A DNA stretch of 43,533 nucleotides from Candidatus Avoscillospira avicola (GCA_018712245.1 DVHE01000032.1:1-43533); one strand, 5' to 3'. Numbered from the stretch's first letter, positions 33,159 through 41,955 are shown. Notes: generated by a model not told the origin, from the letters alone. A program made the numbers and translations.

Positions 33159-35552
33159 TCAGCGAATGTCATAGACGGATTTGATCGATAGGTCCCTCGC
33201 CAATTCCGCCGCTGTTCGTTGGGTTTTTGCCGTTACCAGATAGGGCGCTCCATTGGTGATGCTGAAGAAATTGTCAGAAAGGACGCAGTCGAACTCCTGG
33301 AAATCCAGGAACACACCTTTGGCGAAGACGTCGGACTGAACGGAGATCTCCACGCCCTCCGCCGTGTCGGCAAAAGAGAGGCTGAAGACCGGCTTTTGCC
33401 AGGAGAAATGCTTGGCGGGAACCAGCAGTTCTGTCTGACGCAGCAGGAAGTGTCCGGCTTCATCGTAAAGGTCAGCATAGAAATAGGCTTCGTATGGATC
33501 GGGGCAGTCCGCCTGGCACTGGCAGACGTCGGCGGCGCTGAGGGCATCCACCTCCACGTCCCGGCGAAGCTCCCGGATCACGGTGAAATCACCGCGGCAC
33601 AGCGCCAGATGGACGCTGCCTCGGAAGGGCTCCCTGGTTTCGTTGGAGATGTTCACCACCAGTTTTCCCCGCTCCAGGAACAGACCCATGGATACGGGCG
33701 CATAGAACTTCCGCGCCGCGTAGTGCAGGGCTTTGTAGCGGCCGAAGCTGTCCACGCTGGACCAGGAGGCCACGGGCCAGCAGTCGTTGAACTGCCAGTA
33801 GATCGAGCCCATGCAGTAGCCCCGCTGGCGGCGGAAATGCTCCACGCCGTACTGAATGGCGTCGGCCTGGAGCAGCTGAGAGGCGTAGACCAGGTTTTCA
33901 AAGGCGGCGGGGTAGAGGTAGTTGTCGGAGAGATACCGGAGGATCTTGCCGTTGCCGCCCTTGCACTTTTGATGGTTCTCCATCACCCGGGAGAAGCAGT
34001 TCATGTCCTCCTCCCGGCAGAAGGTGCGAATGGTCTTCATGGAGGGGAAGCTCTCAAAGCCGTACTCGGAGCAGAAGCGGAAGTTCTTCTGCCGGTAGGC
34101 GGTGAAGGGCACGCCGCCGTGCCAGACCTCCCAGTAGTGGGTGTCGCCCTTGGCGGGGTTGTCCGGATCGTCGAAGCCGCCGCCGGAGGAGGGGCTGGAG
34201 GGCCAGTAGAAGGTGTCCGGCGCGTAGCGCTCACACAGCTCCGGCAGCAGGTGGCCGTAGAGCCGGGTGTAGTCGTCCCGCACCAGCTGGTTGTCCCGGG
34301 CGCCCCAGTTGAGGACGCCGCTCTCCATTTCGTTGTTGCCGCAGAGCAGCCCCAGAGAGGCGTGGTGGTGCAGCCGCTTGAGATTGCAGGTGGCCTCCTC
34401 GGTGAACTCCCGGGCCATCTCTTCGGTCAGGTAGATGTTGGCGCAGGCTACCATGAAGTCCTGCCAGACCAGGATGCCGTATTGGTCGCAGTAGTCGAAG
34501 AAGCAGCTGTCAGGGTAGTAACCGCCGCCCCAGATGCGCAGAGTGTTGAAATTGGCGTCCACCGCCTGGCGCACCAGGGTTTCCCACCGCGCCGGCGTTA
34601 CCCGGCTGAGGAGGTTGTCCATGGGGATCATGTTGGCGCCCATGGAGAAGATCTTCACGCCGTTGAGGACAAAGCAGAACTCGCTGCCCTTTTTGTCCTC
34701 GTCCGGCTGCGTGCTGACGGTGAGGGTCCGGAGACCCAGCTGCTTGTGGCAGCGGTCGATCACCTGGCCGCCGTGGACCAGCTCAATCTCGAGGTCGTAG
34801 AGAGGCTGGTCGCCGTAACCGCGCACCCACCAAAGCCGGGGGTTGTTCACGGAAATCACGCCGTGGCCGTCCTTCAAAAGAACTCGCTGACCGTCCAGGG
34901 TGGCGTAAATTTCGCCGCCGGCACCGTGACGGGTGGTGACGGTCAGCTCCACAGAGACGGCGCCGCTGCGATGGTGCTGCCGAACGGCCACGTCCTCCAG
35001 CTGATCCACGTCATAGGCAACCAGCTCCACGGGACGGAAGATGCCCATGTCGGGCAGCGTCGGACCCCAGTCCCAGCCGGACTGATACAGAGCCTTGCGC
35101 AGATGGGCCGCGCCGGGGATGGTGTCGCCGTCGTTCATGTAGAGGTAGTGCTTGTGCTGTGCCGCGGCAAAATACTGCCGGGGGGACTGGAACTCCAGCC
35201 GCAGGCGGTTTTCGCCCCGGTGCAGCAGGGCCTTCACGCTGTAGCGGTAGACCCGGTGCATATTCTTAACTTTGGCCAGCAGCGTGCCGTTGAGATAGAT
35301 GTGGCAGAGGGTGTCCAGGCCGTGGAAGACCAGGTCGATGTGGTCTCGGGCCAGGAGCGCCGCATCCGCGTCGATCACGGCGGTAAAGGCGCAGTCCTGC
35401 TCGGCCAGGTATTGCAGCTCCCGCTCATTGAGCCCATAGAAGGGGTCGGGAATCTTTTTGTGATCGTACAGGACGCTGTACATCGTGCAGGGGGCCTGGC
35501 AAGGGAGGGGCTCATAGCCCTCGTATTCCATGACCCAGTTTTGGACGTTCAT
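33159..35552 (-). CDS. GH2 family beta-mannosidase
   Basis: This 797-residue retaining beta-glycosidase of GH2, beta-mannosidase type, has an N-terminal jelly roll (LVFHGLDTLCHIYLNGTLL; WDWGPTLPDMGIFRPVEL at about 155-180). An Ig-like domain and the TIM barrel follow. The acid/base is E408 in LCGNNEME and the nucleophile E496 in SEYGFES; YWQFNDCWPVASWSS is a barrel signature. It removes beta-mannosyl residues such as the core mannose of N-glycans or mannooligosaccharides. It is cytoplasmic, with no signal. It overlaps the upstream mutarotase gene by 4 bases, so it is coupled within the six-gene leftward operon. Confidence 0.92.
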   Translation of the reverse strand: MNVQNWVMEYEGYEPLPCQAPCTMYSVLYDHKKIPDPFYGLNERELQYLAEQDCAFTAVIDADAALLARDHIDLVFHGLDTLCHIYLNGTLLAKVKNMHRVYRYSVKALLHRGENRLRLEFQSPRQYFAAAQHKHYLYMNDGDTIPGAAHLRKALYQSGWDWGPTLPDMGIFRPVELVAYDVDQLEDVAVRQHHRSGAVSVELTVTTRHGAGGEIYATLDGQRVLLKDGHGVISVNNPRLWWVRGYGDQPLYDLEIELVHGGQVIDRCHKQLGLRTLTVSTQPDEDKKGSEFCFVLNGVKIFSMGANMIPMDNLLSRVTPARWETLVRQAVDANFNTLRIWGGGYYPDSCFFDYCDQYGILVWQDFMVACANIYLTEEMAREFTEEATCNLKRLHHHASLGLLCGNNEMESGVLNWGARDNQLVRDDYTRLYGHLLPELCERYAPDTFYWPSSPSSGGGFDDPDNPAKGDTHYWEVWHGGVPFTAYRQKNFRFCSEYGFESFPSMKTIRTFCREEDMNCFSRVMENHQKCKGGNGKILRYLSDNYLYPAAFENLVYASQLLQADAIQYGVEHFRRQRGYCMGSIYWQFNDCWPVASWSSVDSFGRYKALHYAARKFYAPVSMGLFLERGKLVVNISNETREPFRGSVHLALCRGDFTVIRELRRDVEVDALSAADVCQCQADCPDPYEAYFYADLYDEAGHFLLRQTELLVPAKHFSWQKPVFSLSFADTAEGVEISVQSDVFAKGVFLDFQEFDCVLSDNFFSITNGAPYLVTAKTQRTAAELARDLSIKSVYDIR

Positions 35553-36451
35553 CGGTCAGACTCCTCTCCCGTCGGCTGATGGATGGCGATGGACCACCGG
35601 TTTTGATAGGTGGCGCCGGGGGCCAGGGAAATCAAGTCCGCCTGCTCTTCCAGCACTGCAATCTTGTCCTGGGAAGAGGGCAAGGAGCACCAGGGCTCCA
35701 GGCAGACGTAGGGCGCGTCGGTTTTGGGCATATGCCAGATGCCGAGATACGGCATCTGGGGGAAGGCGACGGTGACGGCATGGCTGTCGCCGGGGGTTTC
35801 CAGCGTTACCTGGCGGCACACATCCCGCAGCACCACGGCGTCGTCGTCGAATAGGTCGTGGCGCAGCGGCAAAAACCGGCCTTCCTCCAGGGGATAGTCC
35901 GTATCGGCGCCGCTCAGGAAGCACGCGGCAGTGAAGCCCACCCGCTGGGGCTGGCAGGGCTCGGCAAAACGCAGACGATAGTCGGAGAAGGACTTGCCGG
36001 GAACCAGCGGCACATTAAATCCCGGGTGGCCGCCCAGACCGAAGTACATGGGCTTTTCGTCCCGGTTTTCCACTTCGAACACCACCTCCAACGTGGAGCC
36101 GTTGAGGAGATAGTGGATGCGGAAGCGGAAATCCCGGGGATACTGGGCCAGCGTATCCTGGTCAGCCTCCAGCTCCAGCACCAGGGCGTCGTCCCGCTGC
36201 TCCGCCGGACGGAAGCGGCGGTAGGGGGCGATGCCATGGATGGCCATTTGGTGAAGCCGGCCGTCCAGGTAGTAGCTGCCCTGGGTCAGCCGCGCCACAT
36301 AGGGGAAAATATTCAAGGCCCGGTCAGGCCAGTAAGCCGGGTCGCCCTGCCAGAGGTATTCCGTGCCGTCGCGGCCCTGAATCGACTGAAGCTGGGCGCC
36401 GTCCTCGGCGACGGCTACCGTCAGGAAGTCATTCTTTATGGTGTGAACCAT
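35549..36451 (-). CDS. aldose 1-epimerase family protein (LacX-like mutarotase)
   Basis: This 300-residue protein is of the galactose-mutarotase fold, whose members equilibrate alpha and beta anomers of free aldoses. The family's conserved core is seen in YLWQGDPAYWPDRALNIFPYVARL, AIHGIAPYR (His), FGLGGHPGFNVPL (His) and the late CLEPWCSLP (Glu), consistent with catalytic His/Glu. I chose the ATG at 36451, which overlaps the kinase stop by one base (TAATG); the longer frame upstream is antisense-like and inside the kinase gene. It probably mutarotates mannose released by the glycosidases before isomerisation. Confidence 0.88.
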   Translation of the reverse strand: MVHTIKNDFLTVAVAEDGAQLQSIQGRDGTEYLWQGDPAYWPDRALNIFPYVARLTQGSYYLDGRLHQMAIHGIAPYRRFRPAEQRDDALVLELEADQDTLAQYPRDFRFRIHYLLNGSTLEVVFEVENRDEKPMYFGLGGHPGFNVPLVPGKSFSDYRLRFAEPCQPQRVGFTAACFLSGADTDYPLEEGRFLPLRHDLFDDDAVVLRDVCRQVTLETPGDSHAVTVAFPQMPYLGIWHMPKTDAPYVCLEPWCSLPSSQDKIAVLEEQADLISLAPGATYQNRWSIAIHQPTGEESDR

Positions 36452-37419
36452 TATGCATCCATCCTTTTCAGCACTTCGGCATAGGTGGGTACGCTGGAGA
36501 TGCCGCCGCTGCGGGTGGTGGAGATGCCGGCGCTGGTGCAGGCAAAGCGTACCACGTCCGTTAGCTCCGCTTCGGTCAGCGTCTGAGGGGCTTTGGAGAG
36601 GGAGAGCAGCTTCCACAGGGCGCTGCCGCCGAAGATGTCGCCGGCGCCGGTGGTGTCGATCACCTGGATGCCGGAGAGGCTGGGCACATGGCCGTGGGCC
36701 ACGGCATTTCGGAAGTAGCAGCCCTGGGCGCCGCAGGTGACGAACACCAGCTTGACGCCGAAGGTATCGAGAATATGGCGGGCGCCCTCTTCCACGCCCA
36801 GGCCAAACAGGAACTCCACTTCTTCGTCGCTGATCTTTACCACGTCGGCCTGGGAGAGTCCCCAGATCAGCTGATCCTTGGCCTCCTCCAGGTCGCGCCA
36901 GAGGGGCTTGCGGAGGTTGGGGTCGTAGCTGATGAGCTTGCCCCGCTCTTTGGCGTAGGCCACAGCCTGATAGGTAGCGGAGCGGGCGGGTTCGTCGGTC
37001 AGGGAAAGCGTGCCGAAGTGGAACACCTGGGCCGCGTCGATCAGAGAGAGATTCAGCTCTCCAAAGGTCAGGCAGGTATCGGCGCCGGGCTTGCGGGAAA
37101 AGGAGAAGGCGCGGTCGCCGTTTTCGTCAAAGGTGACAAAGGCCAGGGTGGTGAACACGTCGTCGGCGGCGACGATGCCGCTGGTGTCGATGCCGCTCTT
37201 TTCCAGGGTATGCGTCAGCATCTTGCCGAAAGCGTCGGTACCGACTTTTCCCAGCAGGGCGGTTTTGGCGCCGAACTTGGTCAGAGCGGCCAGGAAGTTA
37301 GCCGGCGCGCCGCCGGGATGGGCTGCCATGGTGGGATAGCCGTCGCGGTCCGTCTCCAGGCAGGCAAAATCAATGAGCAGCTCGCCCAGTGCTACAACAT
37401 CCAATTTCATATCATGCAT
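36451..37419 (-). CDS. PfkB-family sugar kinase (fructokinase-like)
   Basis: This 322-residue ribokinase-fold kinase has the N-terminal PfkB motif GGAPANFLAALTKFGAKTALLGKVGTD and the C-terminal DTTGAGDIFGG with catalytic base D261. GELLIDF at the start is typical of fructokinase-like members. It should phosphorylate a ketose, most probably fructose made by the adjacent isomerase, yielding fructose 6-phosphate. The start at 37419 is chosen because GAGG lies eight bases upstream; the longer frame overlaps the isomerase gene. It sits 10 bases after the isomerase stop and one base overlaps the mutarotase start, so the three are one transcript. Confidence 0.88.
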   Translation of the reverse strand: MHDMKLDVVALGELLIDFACLETDRDGYPTMAAHPGGAPANFLAALTKFGAKTALLGKVGTDAFGKMLTHTLEKSGIDTSGIVAADDVFTTLAFVTFDENGDRAFSFSRKPGADTCLTFGELNLSLIDAAQVFHFGTLSLTDEPARSATYQAVAYAKERGKLISYDPNLRKPLWRDLEEAKDQLIWGLSQADVVKISDEEVEFLFGLGVEEGARHILDTFGVKLVFVTCGAQGCYFRNAVAHGHVPSLSGIQVIDTTGAGDIFGGSALWKLLSLSKAPQTLTEAELTDVVRFACTSAGISTTRSGGISSVPTYAEVLKRMDA

Positions 37420-37429
37420 CGCGCATTCC

Positions 37430-38116
37430 TCACTTTGCCGCGGGATATTCATTGCAGAGCAGCCGATAAGGCGCTTCGTCTTCCTCGATCTTGGGGAACC
37501 GGCCCACAGGGGGATTGAAACGGTTGTCGGTGTTGTCGTCATTGCACTGGCTGACCTCGCCCAGCAGCACCGGACCGGTGCCGGGCTCCACGGAAAAATC
37601 GTGGTAGAGGTACTGCTGGACGTGGATGCTCTCGCCGGGAGTCAGACGGATCTGGGTGCCGGCGGGCACGGTGTAGGTACGGCCGTCGGTATGGACGGTG
37701 ACATCGGACTGATAGTCGATTTCTTCGTTGGGCAGGCTGTTATACACCCGGATCAGCACGTTGCCGCCGCCGCGGTTGATGATGTCTTCCGTTTTGAACC
37801 AGTGGAAGTGGTTGGGGGCGTACTGGCCTTCCTTCAGGTAGAGCAGCTTTTCTGCGTAGACCTTGGGATATTTGTCGGGCATGGAGCGGTTGCCGTTGCG
37901 GATCGTGATGAGGGAGAAGCCGAATTTGTCAAAATCACCCATGCCATAGTCGGTGATGTCCCAGCCCAGCATACACTCGCGGACTTCGTCGTATTCATGG
38001 CCGATGGTCTGCCACTGCTCAGGGGTGAAGTGGCAGAAGGGGGGCAGATAGCAGCAATACTTTTGGCACATGGCCTCCAGTTCCTTCAGAGCCTGGTTGA
38101 TTTGGGAACGTTTCAT
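37430..38116 (-). CDS. D-lyxose (D-mannose) isomerase
   Basis: This 228-residue cupin-fold isomerase resembles D-lyxose ketol-isomerase (YdaE family). Members interconvert D-lyxose/D-xylulose and D-mannose/D-fructose. The metal ligands are readable as H103, H105 and E110 in NHFHWFKTED, plus H172 in LYHDF. The ATG at 38116 follows GAAAGGAG. It is the first gene of the six-gene leftward operon. With the downstream kinase it gives a mannose -> fructose -> fructose 6-phosphate route that needs no mannokinase or mannose-6-phosphate isomerase. The neighbouring mannosidases make mannose the likely physiological substrate. Confidence 0.9.
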   Translation of the reverse strand: MKRSQINQALKELEAMCQKYCCYLPPFCHFTPEQWQTIGHEYDEVRECMLGWDITDYGMGDFDKFGFSLITIRNGNRSMPDKYPKVYAEKLLYLKEGQYAPNHFHWFKTEDIINRGGGNVLIRVYNSLPNEEIDYQSDVTVHTDGRTYTVPAGTQIRLTPGESIHVQQYLYHDFSVEPGTGPVLLGEVSQCNDDNTDNRFNPPVGRFPKIEEDEAPYRLLCNEYPAAK

Positions 38117-38150
38117 GGCGAGAACTCCTTTCGACAAATTGAATTGTATT

Positions 38151-38156
38151 ATTATA
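38151..38156 (-). promoter_or_regulatory. -10 box of the leftward glycan operon
   Basis: A TATAAT box on the minus strand at 38156-38151 lies about 35 bases upstream of the isomerase start. The -35 position (CATAAT) is weak. The promoter probably needs an activator such as the divergent AraC protein. Confidence 0.5.
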
Positions 38157-38224
38157 TGGAATTTCGTGATTTTATTATGCAGGAAAAATGGAAGCGATAC
38201 AAGCGATAATATTTCGGAAAAATA

Positions 38225-38253
38225 TTGCAATATTGCGAATTGTCCAATATACT
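38225..38253 (+). promoter_or_regulatory. promoter of the AraC-type regulator gene
   Basis: TTGCAA (38225-38230), a 17-base spacer and TATACT (38248-38253) match a sigma-A promoter. Predicted start is near 38260, leaving an unusually long leader of about 150 bases. AATATTGC occurs twice in tandem (38221-38236), overlapping the -35. No other structure was recognised in the leader. Confidence 0.55.
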
Positions 38254-38411
38254 GTAAGCAGAACGGAGGAAAGCCGCGCCGCGTTTGACAATGGCGTTTT
38301 TACAAGGGGATTATGGAAGCCGAGAGGCCGGCTGCAAACGGTTACAGGACGCAATGAAACTGCGCTGATGGAGAGGTTTTACAAAAGAATCCGACGGGGG
38401 GAAACACAACT

Positions 38412-39275
38412 ATGCAATGTGTCTACTATGGGGATCGTTTGCCCAATGGGTTTGAGGAGCGCGTTTTCTTTTCACCGCAAATGCCATATACCATCTGCAT
38501 CAAGGAGTTCCAGATGGAAGACATTGTGCCGCTGCACTATGCCGACACGATCGAGCTGCTGCTTTGCGAAAATTTGTGTGGTGAAATTGTGATTGACAAT
38601 CAGCGTTTTACCCTGGAGGGCGAGCAGCTGTATGTCATTCCGCCCTATACGCTCCACTCCAACAATATCCGACCAGGGGGCGGAACGATGCATGTGTTCA
38701 AAATCTGCTTCCAGGAGATGGACCGCTATTTCAATGTACAGAATTATCTGGCGCTGAAGGAGCTGTCCTTGAGCCAAGTTCAATTCCTCTGTCCGGCTTA
38801 TGGGGAGGTCAAAGCCATTGTCCAGCGGCTGATCGCGCTGGACGGAGATCTGATGGCTTGCCTTCCTTTGATTATGGAGCTGTTCCTGGAGCTTTCGCGC
38901 CATATGAACCGCGGCCAGAGCGCCGCTTCGGCCTACGCCCGGTTCAAGACGTCCAGCCTGCAGGAGCTGATTCGTTGGACCAATGAGAATTACGACCGGA
39001 AAATCGCCATTGAAGAGGTGGCCAGAATGGCGGGATACAGCAAGTATCACTTTTGCAGCCGCTTCAAGGCAGAGACCGGTACGACATATATGAATTATCT
39101 CAATAGTGTGCGGGTTTCCCACGCCTGCCTGATGCTGCGCCACGGAGACTCCGTCCAGACGGTTTGCCGGAACTGCGGCTTTGAAAACACCTCGCATTTT
39201 ATTCAGATCTTCAAGCGGATTCAGCATATGACGCCGCATCAGTATGCGATCCAGCAAAAAAAGCGCAATGTCTGA
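38412..39275 (+). CDS. AraC-family regulator with cupin-like sensor
   Basis: This 287-residue regulator has an N-terminal cupin-type sensor domain (about 20-110; LHYADTIELLLCENLCGEI and YVIPPYTLHSNN) and a C-terminal AraC DNA-binding domain with two helix-turn-helix units (IAIEEVARMAGYSKYHFCSRFK and VQTVCRNCGFENTSHFIQIFK). The ATG at 38412 follows GGGGGGAA. It diverges from the isomerase operon, 295 bases away, which marks it as a likely local activator or repressor responding to a free sugar. Candidate targets are the weak-(-35) promoters at 38151 and 22148. The ligand is unknown. Confidence 0.85.
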   Translation: MQCVYYGDRLPNGFEERVFFSPQMPYTICIKEFQMEDIVPLHYADTIELLLCENLCGEIVIDNQRFTLEGEQLYVIPPYTLHSNNIRPGGGTMHVFKICFQEMDRYFNVQNYLALKELSLSQVQFLCPAYGEVKAIVQRLIALDGDLMACLPLIMELFLELSRHMNRGQSAASAYARFKTSSLQELIRWTNENYDRKIAIEEVARMAGYSKYHFCSRFKAETGTTYMNYLNSVRVSHACLMLRHGDSVQTVCRNCGFENTSHFIQIFKRIQHMTPHQYAIQQKKRNV

Positions 39276-39330
39276 CGGCGCCGCCCCGTGCCGAAACCTT
39301 ATTTCAACCATACGGCACAGTATGCGCCCC

Positions 39331-39401
39331 GAAGCACAGCGGTTTTGGCGCGCGCACTGTGCTTCGCCGGCCGAAGCGCGAGGATGCTCCGCCCGGGCGG
39401 A
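39331..39401. other. hairpin-rich convergent intergenic stretch
   Basis: Between the AraC gene and the convergent fusion gene lie an IR with GAAGCACAG/CTGTGCTTC arms (39331-39339, 39357-39365), an overlapping GCTTCG/CGAAGC hairpin (39361-39377), and the palindrome TCCGCCCGGGCGGA (39388-39401). They could end transcription from both sides but none has a T tract. Confidence 0.45.
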
Positions 39402-39405
39402 AGCG

Positions 39406-41955
39406 TCACGGCTCCGACAGGAAGGACCGGATGGCTGCCTCGGCGGCCTCCACCTCCCGGCGGAAGTTTTGCGCCGAGAGCCGCAGCGCCCCGTGGCCCA
39501 GGATGATGACTTGCTCCAGACCGTCGGAGGTGGCGACCCGGACCCGGTGCTTTTTCCCCAGCTCGTGGGTCACGCGCTCGATGTACTGGTCCGCCGTCTC
39601 GGCCTCTTTCGTGTAGACCACCGAGAGCCCGCCCAGCTGCTCTACCGAGCCGGGGCTGCCTTTGACTTTGTAGGCGTCAAAGACCACGATCACCGGCTGT
39701 TGGCGAAAGCCCTGGAAGTTCCGCAGCCGGTCAATCAGCCGGCTGCGGGCGTCGTCCAGGCTTTTCTCCGCCAGGGCCTTCAGCTCGTCCCAGGCGAAGA
39801 TGATGTTGTAGCCGTCCACCAGCAGGTATTCCGGCCCATCCGGCAGGCGGCTGGCCCGGTACGGCTTGGCCGGGGCCGCGGAGCGGCGGGTCCGCATGGC
39901 CTGGGCCTTGTCCCGGCGGACGGGGCCGTAGGTCCGCTCAAAAATCTCCAATAGCTCCTGGTCCGTGGCCATCATGGCGCAGTATTCGGCGGCCAGGTCC
40001 CGCAGGGGCGGCTCGGCCCGGGGCGGGGCCAGGACGCTGGGAAGGTGCATTTTCTCCGGCACCTCGCTCCACTTCACCAGGTAGCCGGCGCCGTGGCTGC
40101 AGAAGACGCTGTCGGGGCTGTTGTCCAGGTCGGCCTCCGGGTCGTAGCCGATGGCCTCCACCACCTGGGCCTGGTCGCGGCAGGGGGCATAACCGGAGAG
40201 CTGCAAGCTCAGCTGCCCCAGCCCTCGGGTGTAGGCTGTGATGGTCTGGGGGTAGTCTCCCAGGGCGGCTACCGGCACTTGCCCGGTGAGGACCGCCGTC
40301 TCGCCCACGGTCTCCGGCGGGTCGAAGGCGGCGCCCATCTGCTGGAGGTCCGTCATGGCCCGGCCTACATTCCCCTGGGGCAGCTCCAGGGTGAAGTCGT
40401 ACCACGGCTCCAGCAAAATGCTCCTGGCTGTCATCAGTCCCTGGCGCACCGCCCGGTAGGTGGCCTGGCGGAAGTCGCCGCCCTCGGTGTGCTTCAGGTG
40501 GGCCTTGCCGGCGGCCAGGGTGATGGTCATGTCGGTGATGGGGGAGCCGGTGAGAACGCCCAGATGCTGCTTTTCCAGCAGGTGGGTGAGAATCAGCCGC
40601 TGCCAGTTCCGGTCCAGGTCATCCTCCCGGCAGGCCGTTTCGAACCGAAGGCCGCTGCCCCGGGGTGCCGGCTCCAGAATCAGATGGACCTCGGCGTAAT
40701 GGCGCAGAGGCTCATAGTGGCCCACGCCCTCCACAGCTTCGGCGATGGTCTCCTTATAGAGAATGCCGCCCTGCACGAAGTCGGCCTCCAGACTGAAGCG
40801 GCTTTTCAATACATCGGAGAGAATCTCCCGCTGCACCGGCCCCATCAGCCGCACGAATATGGTGCGGCTGAGGCCGTCCCAGTCCACGTGGAGCTGGGGG
40901 TCCTCCTCCTCCAGCTGGCGGAAGACGGCCAGGGCCTTTACTGGGTCGCAGTCCTCCGGCAGAGCCACCCGGTAGCGCAGTACCGGCTCCAGCGCCGGAG
41001 CCAGGGATTGGGCCTCGCAGCCCAGACCCTCACCGGCCCGGGTGGCGGTGAGGCCCACGGCCGCTACCACATCGCCGGGGCGGGCTTCCTCCACCGCCTG
41101 GAACTTGGACCCAGAGTAGACCCGGAGCTGGGTGATCTTCTCGCCCTCCACCGTGTCCCGCACCCGCAGCGTGCCGCCGGTCAGCTTCATGTGGCTCAGG
41201 CGGACACCCTGGTCGTCTCGGGAGATCTTATAGACCAGGGCGCCGAAGTCGGGCTTCGCCGGCGCCGCCGGGGCCAGCCGGGTCAGCAGGGATAAAAAGG
41301 CCTCCACGCCGGTGAGCTTCAGCGCCGCGCCGAAGGCGCAGGGGAAGAGCTTCCCCTGGGCCACGGCTCGGGCCAGGGACACCTCGGAGACGGCGCCGGT
41401 TTCCAGATATTCCTCCAGCAGCGCCTCGCTGCCCAGGGCCATGGCCTCCGGGTCGGGGTTCTCCATGTCCACGATGCCGTCGCCCAGGGTTCTCCGCAGC
41501 TCCTCCAGCAGTTCCGCCCGGTCCGGGCAGGGGAGGTCCAGCTTGTTGACGAAGAGAAATGTGGGGATATTCCGTCGGCGCAGCAGCTTCCACAGGGTGC
41601 GAGTGTGGCTCTGTATACCTGCCGGGGCGCTGACGACCAGGATGGCGCAGTCCAGCACCGAGAGCGTCCGCTCCATCTCCGCGGAAAAGTCCACGTGGCC
41701 CGGCGTGTCCAGCAGCGTGGCGCGCAGCGCGTCGGTCTCCAGCACCGCCTGCTTGGAGAAAATTGTGATGCCCCGCTGGCGCTCCAGGGCGAAGGTGTCC
41801 AGGAAGGCGTCGCCGTGGTCCACCCGCCCTAAGTGCCGGATGGACCCGGCGCAGTAAAGCAGCGCCTCGGAGAGCGTGGTCTTTCCGGCGTCCACATGGG
41901 CCAGCAGACCGATGCACACCCGCTTTTTATCCGTTGGCTGAAGCTGTTGGCTCAC
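39406..41955 (-). CDS. Tet(M)-like translational GTPase fused to a YacP/Rae1-like NYN ribonuclease domain
   Basis: This 849-residue protein has two parts. The EF-G/Tet(M)-like GTPase covers about 1-600: P-loop HVDAGKTT (20-27 region), RGITI (61-65), DTPGH (83-87) and NKLD (137-140), with homology continuing to the Tet(M) C-terminus. The tip loop of domain IV is short here (residues about 488-496, KHTEGGDFR) where Tet(M) has YSPVSTPADFR. After a linker, 708-849 match YacP/Rae1, a ribosome-dependent mRNA endonuclease: LLVDGYNIIFAW, VIVVFDA, TKEAETAD, ATSDGLEQ, GALRLSA. The acidic PIN-like residues are retained. The start is GTG at 41955 with AAGGGGG upstream. A role in ribosome rescue or mRNA cleavage at the A site is proposed, not shown. 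Confidence 0.88.
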   Translation of the reverse strand: MSQQLQPTDKKRVCIGLLAHVDAGKTTLSEALLYCAGSIRHLGRVDHGDAFLDTFALERQRGITIFSKQAVLETDALRATLLDTPGHVDFSAEMERTLSVLDCAILVVSAPAGIQSHTRTLWKLLRRRNIPTFLFVNKLDLPCPDRAELLEELRRTLGDGIVDMENPDPEAMALGSEALLEEYLETGAVSEVSLARAVAQGKLFPCAFGAALKLTGVEAFLSLLTRLAPAAPAKPDFGALVYKISRDDQGVRLSHMKLTGGTLRVRDTVEGEKITQLRVYSGSKFQAVEEARPGDVVAAVGLTATRAGEGLGCEAQSLAPALEPVLRYRVALPEDCDPVKALAVFRQLEEEDPQLHVDWDGLSRTIFVRLMGPVQREILSDVLKSRFSLEADFVQGGILYKETIAEAVEGVGHYEPLRHYAEVHLILEPAPRGSGLRFETACREDDLDRNWQRLILTHLLEKQHLGVLTGSPITDMTITLAAGKAHLKHTEGGDFRQATYRAVRQGLMTARSILLEPWYDFTLELPQGNVGRAMTDLQQMGAAFDPPETVGETAVLTGQVPVAALGDYPQTITAYTRGLGQLSLQLSGYAPCRDQAQVVEAIGYDPEADLDNSPDSVFCSHGAGYLVKWSEVPEKMHLPSVLAPPRAEPPLRDLAAEYCAMMATDQELLEIFERTYGPVRRDKAQAMRTRRSAAPAKPYRASRLPDGPEYLLVDGYNIIFAWDELKALAEKSLDDARSRLIDRLRNFQGFRQQPVIVVFDAYKVKGSPGSVEQLGGLSVVYTKEAETADQYIERVTHELGKKHRVRVATSDGLEQVIILGHGALRLSAQNFRREVEAAEAAIRSFLSEP

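Noticed and set aside
33219-35579. 786-codon plus-strand frame opposite the beta-mannosidase
   Set aside because: The minus-strand gene has complete GH2 motifs and catalytic residues. The plus frame is Val/Gly/His-rich shadow.
38221-38236. Tandem AATATTGC as a repeat array or CRISPR-like element
   Set aside because: There are only two copies with no spacers; it is better explained as promoter or operator sequence.
39406-41955. Calling the fusion gene a tetracycline-resistance determinant
   Set aside because: The domain IV tip needed to displace the drug is missing, and a nuclease domain is fused at the C-terminus. Homology alone does not support resistance.
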